A DNA stretch of 55,704 nucleotides from Kaistella sp. (lineage in GTDB: Bacteria > Bacteroidota > Bacteroidia > Flavobacteriales > Weeksellaceae), in the NCBI GenBank assembly GCA_019459085.1, contig JAIBEW010000015.1:1-55704 (forward strand), read 5' to 3'. Under the pieces are notes generated by a model, which saw only the letters and a list, made by a program, of their open reading frames with translations, ran no database searches and was not told where the DNA came from. The translations under genes were made by a program, and so were the position numbers. Position 1 is the stretch's first letter, and every line of letters begins with the position of its first letter. This document shows positions 8,531 through 16,435 of this stretch, piece after piece.

Positions 8531-8545
8531 CAACCTAATAGTTGC
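8500..8545. promoter_or_regulatory. tandem operator-like sites upstream of ArsR gene
   Basis: AATAGTTGC occurs twice (8511-8519 and 8537-8545). The second is part of the dyad GCAAC-N6-GTTGC (8530-8545); the first is preceded by TTGCGAAACCG, giving a similar, weaker dyad. The sites overlap the promoter and predicted start, as expected for autorepression by the ArsR product. Confidence 0.5.
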
Positions 8546-8565
8546 ATAATTAAAGAGCACTCCAC

Positions 8566-8886
8566 ATGAGAAGAGATATTTTTCAGGCCATCGCCGACCC
8601 AACCAGAAGAGCTATTATCGCCTTAATAGCGGTACAGGCAATGACTCCTAACGCCATTGCCGAAAACTTCAACACGACCCGACAGGCCGTATCGAAACAT
8701 CTGCGCATTTTAACCGAATGCGAATTGGTAAAACAGGAACAGAAAGGCAGAGAAATTTATTACTCCCTTGAAATTGACAAAATGAAAGAAATAGATCAAT
8801 GGATTGAACAGTTCAGGATAATCTGGAAAACCAGATTTAATCAGTTAGACCATTTATTATCAACAATTAAAAAAAATACAAAATGA
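8566..8886 (+). CDS. ArsR-family winged-helix transcriptional regulator
   Basis: A 106-residue DNA-binding protein. The segment [13 protein letters not shown], a helix-turn-helix around [15 protein letters not shown] (about residues 44-58) and a wing ([11 protein letters not shown]) define the ArsR fold. No Cys-based metal site is visible, so a metal sensor role is unlikely. ArsR members of this type typically pair with an SRPBCC gene, and here the next gene overlaps by 4 bp. It probably represses its own operon through the dyads just upstream. Confidence 0.85.
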   Translation: MRRDIFQAIADPTRRAIIALIAVQAMTPNAIAENFNTTRQAVSKHLRILTECELVKQEQKGREIYYSLEIDKMKEIDQWIEQFRIIWKTRFNQLDHLLSTIKKNTK

Positions 8887-9374
8887 AAAATCTGGAATTT
8901 AACTTTAAGGTTGACAAAGCAACAAAAACGGTATTCATCACGAGGGAATTTGATGCCGAACTTCCGCTGGTATGGGATGCATTTACCCAACAGGAACTCC
9001 TCGACCAATGGGTGGCGCCAAAACCCTGGACATCAAAAACAAAATTCATGGAATTCAAAGTGGGTGGGCGAAGATTTTACGCGATGGTAAGCCCCGAAGG
9101 ACAGGAAAGGTGGTCGGTTCAGGAATACACTTCCATTACGCCAAAGACCCATTTCAAAATGTCGAATGCTTTTGCAGACCAGGATGGAAATCCTGAGCTT
9201 CCGGGTTCTGACTGGGATTACACTTTCAGTGAACACAACGGGATCACAAAAGTGAGTATTGTTATTTATAATGAATCTCTGGAACGTTTGGAGCGGATGA
9301 TTGAAATGGGCTTCACAGAAGGATTTAAAATGTCGATGAACAATCTGGAAAACCTTTTGGCAACATTACAATAA
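8883..9374 (+). CDS. SRPBCC (AHSA1-like) domain protein
   Basis: A 163-residue single-domain START/Bet v 1-like protein: early strand [20 protein letters not shown], the WVAPKPW segment, and the C-terminal helix ending [13 protein letters not shown]. The fold forms a hydrophobic ligand pocket; the ligand is unknown. The start ATG overlaps the ArsR stop (ATGA), indicating translational coupling. The pair is a common Bacteroidota and Actinomycetota arrangement, often described as a regulator plus ligand-binding partner. Confidence 0.8.
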   Translation: MKNLEFNFKVDKATKTVFITREFDAELPLVWDAFTQQELLDQWVAPKPWTSKTKFMEFKVGGRRFYAMVSPEGQERWSVQEYTSITPKTHFKMSNAFADQDGNPELPGSDWDYTFSEHNGITKVSIVIYNESLERLERMIEMGFTEGFKMSMNNLENLLATLQ

Positions 9375-9378
9375 AGTC

Positions 9379-9588
9379 ATGATTTTCGTTTTCAGGACAT
9401 CAGTTAGAACAAAACTGCAGGCGAGGAAACTCAAATCCTCCTTAAACAAAATTCTTCCCAATGCACAATGGAATTTTGACCTAGAGGACTGCGACAAAAT
9501 TCTGCGAATCGAGAGTGAAGACAATATCGTTTTGGAAATAACAGACCTGCTTCACAGTCAGAATTTTGTCTGTGAAGAATTACAATAA
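9379..9588 (+). CDS. small conserved-looking protein
   Basis: 69 residues starting 4 nt after the SRPBCC stop and so probably the third gene of the operon. The predicted pattern (MIFVFRTSV, a basic helix, DLEDCDKILRIES, LEITDLLHSQNF) looks like a beta-alpha-beta-beta-alpha ferredoxin-like or HMA-like fold without the metal-binding CxxC. No function can be assigned. Confidence 0.6.
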   Translation: MIFVFRTSVRTKLQARKLKSSLNKILPNAQWNFDLEDCDKILRIESEDNIVLEITDLLHSQNFVCEELQ

Positions 9589-9615
9589 ATAGTCTCGCTT
9601 TTGGGGCAGTAAATG

Positions 9616-9640
9616 AAAACCCTCTGCTAACGGAGGTTTT
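9616..9640 (+). terminator. possible terminator of the ArsR operon
   Basis: AAAACCCTC, an 8-base loop, then GAGGTTTT, forming a stem with one bulged C. The trailing T-run is only four bases, so the call is weak. Confidence 0.35.
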
Positions 9641-9719
9641 GGATATAGAAAGTAAAATTTTCCACATCTATATCACAATTTTTTAAGACTTTTGTTCGTA
9701 TTAAACAATGAAATAAGCA

Positions 9720-10142
9720 ATGTTAAATAAACTCCAACGATTTCTTGATGCTCAGGAAGATGTTTATGAAACGGCGCTTCTTGAAGTGCGATCCGGGCGC
9801 AAAACCAGCCACTGGATGTGGTTTATTTTTCCGCAAATCAAAGGACTAGGCTTCAGTGAAATTTCTAAGTTTTATGCCATTGAAAATGCAGCTGAGGCGA
9901 ACGAATATCTGGATCATCCCATCCTTGGCGCGCGTTTACGGGAAATTTCACAGGCGCTTTTGAAGTTTCCGGTAAAAGATGCCCATGCCGTCTTCGCCAG
10001 CCCCGACGATCTGAAACTCAAATCCTGCATGACGCTTTTTGCTGCCACCGACGCAGAGCAGGGAAATGTTTTCCGGCAGGTGCTGAAGGAGTTTTTTGAA
10101 GGGGAAGAGGATTCAGCGACGCTTGAAAAGCTGGCGAAATAG
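9720..10142 (+). CDS. DUF1810 family protein
   Basis: A 140-residue cytoplasmic protein matching DUF1810: FLDAQEDVYETALLEVRSGRK, HWMWFIFPQIKGLG, EYLDHPILGARLREI and the KLKSCMTLFA segment. The family is usually about 140 residues, so it is full length. Its biochemical role is not established. It forms a single-gene unit after the ArsR operon. Confidence 0.85.
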   Translation: MLNKLQRFLDAQEDVYETALLEVRSGRKTSHWMWFIFPQIKGLGFSEISKFYAIENAAEANEYLDHPILGARLREISQALLKFPVKDAHAVFASPDDLKLKSCMTLFAATDAEQGNVFRQVLKEFFEGEEDSATLEKLAK

Positions 10143-10339
10143 TTTAAAGCGGCGTATAAATTGTGAGCCGCTACTGTCTTTAATTTATTATGTAATTGAA
10201 TCATCTCTGTTTTGATGTAGATTTTGTAACCAGTATTTCGTCTTCCGGTGACTATTTTCGGCTTTGATAAATGAAAGCAATAGAAAGGGAAAAGTTCAAT
10301 ATCTTTGCTGACTCAATTCACATTTTTAATGACTCTCCA

Positions 10340-11575
10340 ATGAAAAAATGCTTTGGTTTCTTCCTGCTGATTTTATTTCCCTTCACCCTTTTCAGCCAAC
10401 AGGATCTGAGTGCCGATGAACTGTTTACAAAGGCACGCACTGCGGCTTTTGAACAAAAAAATTATACGGCTTCCATAGAACTCGCTCAGCAGGCACTGCA
10501 AAAAGCTCCCGAGTATACCGAGATCTCTGTTTTTCTGGGACGGGTGTATACCTGGAATAAGGATGTGGCGGCTGCGAGATCGGTTTTCAGTGAACTGGAG
10601 AACAGAGGAATTAAGGATGAAGATTTTTTTGTCGCGTATTCTTCGCTTGAATACTGGAATGACGACAATGAAAAGGCCATCGAAATCCTGAACAAAGGTC
10701 TGGATGCAAACCCGCAGTCTGAAGAATTATGGCTGCTCAAAGCAAAGGTTTACAACAGTACCGGTGATTATAATCAGGCAGAGAAAGCTGTTGCTTCGCT
10801 CCTGGAAATAAATCCGAAAAGTACCGAGGCAAGAAAACTTGAAATCAAACTCAGTGATGTGTCTTCAAAAAATGCAGTAGGCATTACTTATGGTTTTTCG
10901 CATTTCGACAAGCAGTTTGCGGACGACTGGCATATGGTGGGAATCAGCTATAAACGAGTGACGCCAATCGGTTCTGTCATCCTGAGAGGAAATTACGCCA
11001 ATAGATTTGCTGAAAACGGGACCCAGATAGAACTGGAAGCCTATCCGAAGATCTCCCCCACTTTCTATCTGTATGTAGGCGGTGCTTATTCCAACGATGT
11101 GGGCATCTTTCCCAAGTACCGAACCGGTGTTTCCCTCAATGCAAACCTGCCGAAAAGCTTTGAAGCGGAAATCGGTTACCGTCAGCTGCACTTTACCGAC
11201 GATATCTGGCTCTATACCGCTTCCATCGGAAAATACTACAAAAACTTCTGGTTTAATCTAAGGACCTATATTACGCCGGACCGCGAAAATATTTCCCATT
11301 CCTACACGGGAACGGTAAGATATTATACTAAAAGTGCACAGGATTATTTTGCCTTTGTGGCCGGAACCGGCATCAGTCCGGAAGAGAACAGGAGTAATTT
11401 ACTCAACAGTGAGACCTTCAAACTCAAGACCTTCAAAATTGGCGCTGAATATAATTTTTCGGTAAAAAAGACGAATTTATTCTCCGTTTCAGCAATGTAT
11501 TTCAATCAGGAATACCGCCCGAATGTAAAAGGGAACCAGTTTGATATTACCTTTGGATACACGAAGAAATTTTAG
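10340..11575 (+). CDS. TPR plus YaiO-type outer-membrane beta-barrel protein
   Basis: A 411-residue protein with a signal peptide (residues 1-19, ending LFSQ), tetratricopeptide repeats (about 25-165) and a C-terminal YaiO-like beta-barrel (about 180-411) ending in Phe, the usual outer-membrane targeting residue. The start at 10340 is chosen over 10271 because the signal peptide begins there. TPR-plus-barrel architecture recalls PgaA and BcsC exporters. The gene faces the glycosyltransferase-phosphotransferase fusion and their stop codons overlap by 4 bp. I infer a role as export or outer-membrane partner for the polysaccharide. Confidence 0.8.
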   Translation: MKKCFGFFLLILFPFTLFSQQDLSADELFTKARTAAFEQKNYTASIELAQQALQKAPEYTEISVFLGRVYTWNKDVAAARSVFSELENRGIKDEDFFVAYSSLEYWNDDNEKAIEILNKGLDANPQSEELWLLKAKVYNSTGDYNQAEKAVASLLEINPKSTEARKLEIKLSDVSSKNAVGITYGFSHFDKQFADDWHMVGISYKRVTPIGSVILRGNYANRFAENGTQIELEAYPKISPTFYLYVGGAYSNDVGIFPKYRTGVSLNANLPKSFEAEIGYRQLHFTDDIWLYTASIGKYYKNFWFNLRTYITPDRENISHSYTGTVRYYTKSAQDYFAFVAGTGISPEENRSNLLNSETFKLKTFKIGAEYNFSVKKTNLFSVSAMYFNQEYRPNVKGNQFDITFGYTKKF

Positions 11576-14500
11576 AATTTCGGTTTCGTTTTTTTCATAA
11601 AATTTACATATACCGAATCCGGCATCAGCTTATGCTGTAAATAAAACCGGGCGTTCATCGATTTAAAATCATCAAATTTCCTGATTATTTTTTTCCGTTC
11701 TGCTGCATCCACAACAGGCTCTTCTTGCATTTTGCTAAGGATCAGCAACTGGTTGTCCTCGAGATGATAATTGCCGTACACATAATTCACCAGCTGGTTT
11801 TTGCTTTTCATGATGGGGATTCCCGAAACTGAGGCATCAGAATCTGGCCTTAACCCTTTTCCGACCCATGCTACCGATGATGGAGTGCTGAGCTGGTAAT
11901 TGTTTCTGTAATAAGCCAGAATCGAAGGGGCAACATCGAAATGGCTCACTGTTTTCTCAAACTTTTTCGGGGCTTTCAAGAGCGAAGAATAGATCAGGAG
12001 TGGAACCCGAAACCGGTCAATCTTGGACTGCAAGGTTATTTCAGGCATCGCATGGTCTCCTGTTATCACGAATATGGTATTGTCGAAATCGGGGCGTTTG
12101 CTGTAACTGTTAATGAACTGTTTTAAAGCATCATCGGCATTCAGCACCGCGATCAGCTGTTTTTTGTGTTCGGTAGCCCATTTTCTCTGTTCTGCACTTA
12201 ACGTACCGGAATTCAACCGCTGCGCATACAGTTTCTCATAAAAAGCAGTATTGTTAATGAGAAACGGACTGTGGGTGGATAAGGTGAGGATGGTGTTGAA
12301 ATAGGGTCTCGATTCCGGTTGCTGAACTTTTAGCATTTTGGTGAAGACTGCCTGATCCTCGTAACCCCAACTGGAACCGTTTTTAAAAGGAAGTTTTCGG
12401 TAAGGTTTGCCGTATGACGCTTCATCGATAATATGATTGACCCCGCTGTACTTTAAAAATTCTACAGTGTGGTCGAAATCTGTATTGCCGCCGTAATAAA
12501 ATCCGGTATCGATACCATTCGCCTTTAAAATATTATAAAGGTTCAGGTTTTGTGGGGTATCCTTCATTTCCAGAAAGCCGTTCCGACCGAAAGGTAATGA
12601 CCCTGTAATCGTGGGCAATACCCCGAAAGTACGTCCAGACGAACTCAGATTGTTTTCCCAGTATAAACTTTTATTAGCCAAAGAATTTAAAAACGGGGTG
12701 AAATTTCCTACATATCCGTTTGGTGACGAATACGCATGACCCAACCCTTCCATGATGACTATCACCAAATTGGGTGTTTTTTCGGAGGTGCTCAAATAAG
12801 GGCCTAGAAAATCGGGGGTGTTTTCCTTTTTCCAAAATGGGTAATCTTCATCAATCATATCCGGATGTTTTGCGTAACCTCCGTCACCGTTCCAGAGGTT
12901 TTCTATTTCGGGATGCTGATTCACAAAATTATTGACGTTGGAATTGAAAAAATATTCCCATTTGCTTTTGGCGGCATTCTGGCAAAACTCGTTTACATTA
13001 TTGAGCACCAGGATATTCTTTGGAATAAAAAGCGCAAACAGACCCAAAACCATTATGGCAACACCGGCATAAATTCTCCTGAATGGCATTCTTGCAGCAA
13101 ACCAGAACGGAATATAAGAAGCAGCAGTCAGTATTACCAATAAAGCGAAATTTTTAATATTCAGCATTCCGCTGGCTTCAAGGATTTGCTTTATTTCATC
13201 GCGGTCATAATACAGAATGTCTGCTCCGAGCATATTCTTTGATTCAGAAAAATACACGAACAGTATGTACTGTACAATCGTGACAAAAGTACCTGTTAAA
13301 ATAGCCAGAGACCGTGCCCATCCCTCTTTAATGAAATTGAGAAGGAGATAAAACAGTCCAATCCCGAACGTGAGTTTCAGAATAAAAATAGAATTCTCGA
13401 GAAACAGATTTTTTGCAATCACCGGTTCAATTTCTGACGCAAAAGTATAGCGGTACCACCCCCATTCCGCCAAAACACCCAAGGAAAAGAGCAGCAAAAG
13501 GACCGAGGCATAAACGCCCCATTTCCGCAGTCCCATTTTCAGTATTGCCCACAGCTTTTCTTTCAGTGGAAGATTTTTAGTATCCTGATTGAAGCCCTGA
13601 CGCGTCATATCGCCCCAAGCGTGAGATTTTTTGAAATAATCTACAAAACCTTTTACCCCTGCCTTCACCACCATCGGATGAAAATAGAAGGGTTCCAGAA
13701 TCGCCGTTCCGATGAGGCTGATGAAATCTTTCCGTTTCGAATAGACCTGATGACTCACCAAATCGACCAAAATGGCATAAACAGAGAACAGAAATCCTGA
13801 AGAAATTACGAGTGCGAAAAGAACAATAAAAAACGGCCAGTTAATGATCCCCAACAATAGAAAAATAAAGAAGATGATATAACCTAAAAATTCAACAAGT
13901 GGGCCTAAAAACTCAAAGAAAAACCAATAAGGAAGACTTACCATCCCCAGTTTTCCATATTTCGGATTGAACATGAGTTTCCGGTGTTTCCAAAGGGTTT
14001 CCATTGTTCCGCGCATCCATCTGTTCCGCTGTTTTCTTAAAATATCTTTGCTTTCGGGAGCTTCCGTCCAGCACAGCGGATCAGGAATTGTTACGACCTG
14101 ATACGGTTCCTTCTTTTCCTCCATATACTTCCGCATCCGCACCACCAGTTCCATATCTTCACCTACGGTATCTTTATCATAACCTCCGCAAGCCAGTACA
14201 ATTTTACGGTCGAACACACCGAACGCGCCCGAAATAAGAATTAAACCGGATGCGCGCGACCAAGCCATCCTGCCGAGTACAAAAGCACGGATATATTCCA
14301 ACACCTGGGTTTTGCCCAGAAGCGTTTTAGGAAGGTTTACCTCCACGACTTTGCCGTTCTCGATTTTACAGTTATTGGCGAGGCGAATTACTCCACCACA
14401 GGCGATTACTTTTTTTTCTGACTGCTCCAAAAAAGGCTTGGCGAGTTTCAGGATGGCGTCCTGCTCCAAAATACAGTCTACATCTATACACACCAAATAT

Positions 14501-15000
14501 TCTCCGGAAGAAATATTAACGCCGACATTCAGTGCATCGGCTTTTCCGCCATTTTCCTTGTCAACGACAATAATTTTACTGAAGGCGGGATTTTTACTTT
14601 TATAGATTCCACGGATTTTCTTGGCAGGGATTTCGCCCTGAACAAAAAATGAAACAGACTCCAGGTCGTAAGCCTCTATCAGCTTCGTAATGGAATCGTC
14701 TTTACTGCCGTCGTTTACGATAATGATTTCTAAATTATGATAGTACAGGGAAAGCAGCGAACGCACATTTTCGACCACCGTCATCCCTTCGTTGTAGGCC
14801 GGTGCAATAAGACTGAAGGTGGGGGCATTCGGATTTGCTGCAATAATACTGTAATCGGTAAAGGTATTTTGCTTTTTATATTGTACCACTGCTCCTAACG
14901 CATAAATCCCCACCCATGTGTAAATAATAAATACTGCGGCCCCGTATATTAAAAACAGCCAAATAACAATTTGATAAACGATAAGAGAAAACTCTAACAT
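11572..15000 (-). CDS. fusion: GT2 processive glycosyltransferase plus LtaS-like phosphotransferase/sulfatase domain
   Basis: 1142 residues. Membrane helices lie at about 5-40. The GT2 domain (about 60-330) has an intact PgaC/BcsA-like active site: D97 (VNDGS), DVD 173-175, ED 281-282 and QRNRW 324-328. Helices follow at about 355-420, 490-512, 538-585 and 615-662. The C-terminal domain (about 740-1040) belongs to the alkaline phosphatase/sulfatase superfamily, with E751, T791, H910, D982 and H983 at spacings close to LtaS E255, T300, H416, D475 and H476. Such enzymes move phosphoglycerol or phosphoethanolamine from lipids. The protein probably makes and decorates a glycan at the inner membrane; the actual sugar and group are unknown. 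Its start overlaps the HEAT gene by 7 bp. Confidence 0.85.
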   Translation of the reverse strand: MLEFSLIVYQIVIWLFLIYGAAVFIIYTWVGIYALGAVVQYKKQNTFTDYSIIAANPNAPTFSLIAPAYNEGMTVVENVRSLLSLYYHNLEIIIVNDGSKDDSITKLIEAYDLESVSFFVQGEIPAKKIRGIYKSKNPAFSKIIVVDKENGGKADALNVGVNISSGEYLVCIDVDCILEQDAILKLAKPFLEQSEKKVIACGGVIRLANNCKIENGKVVEVNLPKTLLGKTQVLEYIRAFVLGRMAWSRASGLILISGAFGVFDRKIVLACGGYDKDTVGEDMELVVRMRKYMEEKKEPYQVVTIPDPLCWTEAPESKDILRKQRNRWMRGTMETLWKHRKLMFNPKYGKLGMVSLPYWFFFEFLGPLVEFLGYIIFFIFLLLGIINWPFFIVLFALVISSGFLFSVYAILVDLVSHQVYSKRKDFISLIGTAILEPFYFHPMVVKAGVKGFVDYFKKSHAWGDMTRQGFNQDTKNLPLKEKLWAILKMGLRKWGVYASVLLLLFSLGVLAEWGWYRYTFASEIEPVIAKNLFLENSIFILKLTFGIGLFYLLLNFIKEGWARSLAILTGTFVTIVQYILFVYFSESKNMLGADILYYDRDEIKQILEASGMLNIKNFALLVILTAASYIPFWFAARMPFRRIYAGVAIMVLGLFALFIPKNILVLNNVNEFCQNAAKSKWEYFFNSNVNNFVNQHPEIENLWNGDGGYAKHPDMIDEDYPFWKKENTPDFLGPYLSTSEKTPNLVIVIMEGLGHAYSSPNGYVGNFTPFLNSLANKSLYWENNLSSSGRTFGVLPTITGSLPFGRNGFLEMKDTPQNLNLYNILKANGIDTGFYYGGNTDFDHTVEFLKYSGVNHIIDEASYGKPYRKLPFKNGSSWGYEDQAVFTKMLKVQQPESRPYFNTILTLSTHSPFLINNTAFYEKLYAQRLNSGTLSAEQRKWATEHKKQLIAVLNADDALKQFINSYSKRPDFDNTIFVITGDHAMPEITLQSKIDRFRVPLLIYSSLLKAPKKFEKTVSHFDVAPSILAYYRNNYQLSTPSSVAWVGKGLRPDSDASVSGIPIMKSKNQLVNYVYGNYHLEDNQLLILSKMQEEPVVDAAERKKIIRKFDDFKSMNARFYLQHKLMPDSVYVNFMKKTKPKF

Positions 15001-16055
15001 ATTTTTTCCTGCAAGGCGTGTTTGATAATCCTAATTAAATGTTCTGATGATGATTCGGTATCTGCCAAACTTTTCAGATATTCTTCGTGACCCAATTCAA
15101 AAAGCGTTTCCGCTGATTCTATCTGAACTCCCGTATCACCACTCGCGCACATCTGCTGCTGCAGAAAGGGAACAGTACGCTGATCCCGCGACCGCTTCAT
15201 GGCTCTCAGAATTTCGAGCTGCACTTCTTTGGTCTGATTCGGAAATATTTCGATAAAATCCATCATTGTTGATGAATGTTCAAGTCCCTGAAGCGTCTCC
15301 ACCACTTTCACTCTCACCTCCTCGTCACGGTGATCCAGTAAAGTCCAAACGATTGGGTAATAGGACAGAAGCTGGAATTTCCTCAACAAACTCAGTGTAA
15401 ATATGACCACTGAACTGTTTGTACTGTTGAGCCATCCCGACACGGTGTCTTCTGAACCTGCAGGGATTTGAGTCACTGAGAGCAACAGACGAAGCTGCTG
15501 CCAGTCTGAAATTCTGTTGGTGATGTAATTTAAGAAATCCAGTCCTTCGAAACCTTTGAAGGAGGCCATTGCATAACGGGCTTCCTGATAAACCTGCGGT
15601 GACGGGTGATGGACGTACGCTGCGATTTGAGGCAGGGCTTCCTGTACGTTCATTGCGGTGAGTTCCTGAATTCCTCCTGCAATAAGGTAGGGTTTTTTCT
15701 GATTGAGTTTTTTAAATGCCTCTTTTTTGAGATTGTAACTTGAGAAAAGCCCTTTAATTTCTCCCTGTGCAAGTCCTGAGAACTTGGTTTCGGAACTTAC
15801 CAGTTTTTCGAGGAAAAAACCGCGAAAACGGGCCTTTTCTGAAAATGTGTCAAAATGTGGATCAGCTGGCTTATCATCTTTACCGAAAACAATCGCTTCA
15901 GAAACTTTATTGTCGATAATCTCTGACCAGATTGCCCGGTGCCTGAGTTCTTTATACTGATGAAAGCTGTACATCAGTACCGCAATGATCAGCAAGAAAA
16001 CGACCACCAGTATGCCGATAAAAATATATAACAGTAAATGTAACGAATCGGGCAT
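14994..16055 (-). CDS. membrane-anchored HEAT-repeat protein
   Basis: 353 residues: one N-terminal membrane helix (about 6-30), a linker, then helical repeats of HEAT type (about 125-345), for example ALPQIAAYVHHPSPQVYQEA and TLLDHRDEEVRVKVVETLQG. HEAT arrays act as protein-protein scaffolds. It lies between a receiver protein (12 nt gap) and the glycosyltransferase fusion (7 bp overlap), so it may link phosphorylated regulator to synthase at the membrane; that is inference. No catalytic motif is visible. Confidence 0.8.
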   Translation of the reverse strand: MPDSLHLLLYIFIGILVVVFLLIIAVLMYSFHQYKELRHRAIWSEIIDNKVSEAIVFGKDDKPADPHFDTFSEKARFRGFFLEKLVSSETKFSGLAQGEIKGLFSSYNLKKEAFKKLNQKKPYLIAGGIQELTAMNVQEALPQIAAYVHHPSPQVYQEARYAMASFKGFEGLDFLNYITNRISDWQQLRLLLSVTQIPAGSEDTVSGWLNSTNSSVVIFTLSLLRKFQLLSYYPIVWTLLDHRDEEVRVKVVETLQGLEHSSTMMDFIEIFPNQTKEVQLEILRAMKRSRDQRTVPFLQQQMCASGDTGVQIESAETLFELGHEEYLKSLADTESSSEHLIRIIKHALQEKIC

Positions 16056-16067
16056 TCAATCTTTTTG

Positions 16068-16424
16068 TTATTTGACGGAAAATCGCTTTATCCGCAACAT
16101 CAGTTCGTTGGGACTGAACGGTTTCACAATAAAATCAGATGCACCTAAGTCGAACGCATTCAACACGACCTCTTCCTGCCCCATGCTCGAGAGCATGATG
16201 ACTGGAATTTCCTTTCCGGAAGACTTCACTGCGGAGAGGATTTCTATTCCGGAGGCAAAAGGCATCATGATATCTGTAATGATGAGCTCTACTTCTGTGT
16301 TCTGTATCGTTTCAATGGCATCTTTCCCGTTGCGTGTCAGAATCACTTCATATCCTTCTTTCACTAATTTATGTTCAATCGTTTTTAAAATCAGTTCGTC
16401 GTCTTCAGCTATTAAAATCAACAT
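16068..16424 (-). CDS. receiver-only response regulator
   Basis: 118 residues, one CheY-like receiver domain and no output domain. Acidic pocket E7-D8-D9, phospho-acceptor D51 (IITDIMMP), S79 and K101 (VKPF) are all present. It follows the hybrid kinase by 11 nt and precedes the HEAT gene by 12 nt. It probably receives phosphate from the HPt domain of the kinase and acts by protein contact, perhaps with the HEAT protein or synthase. Confidence 0.9.
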   Translation of the reverse strand: MLILIAEDDELILKTIEHKLVKEGYEVILTRNGKDAIETIQNTEVELIITDIMMPFASGIEILSAVKSSGKEIPVIMLSSMGQEEVVLNAFDLGASDFIVKPFSPNELMLRIKRFSVK

Positions 16425-16435
16425 ATTTTACTTTT

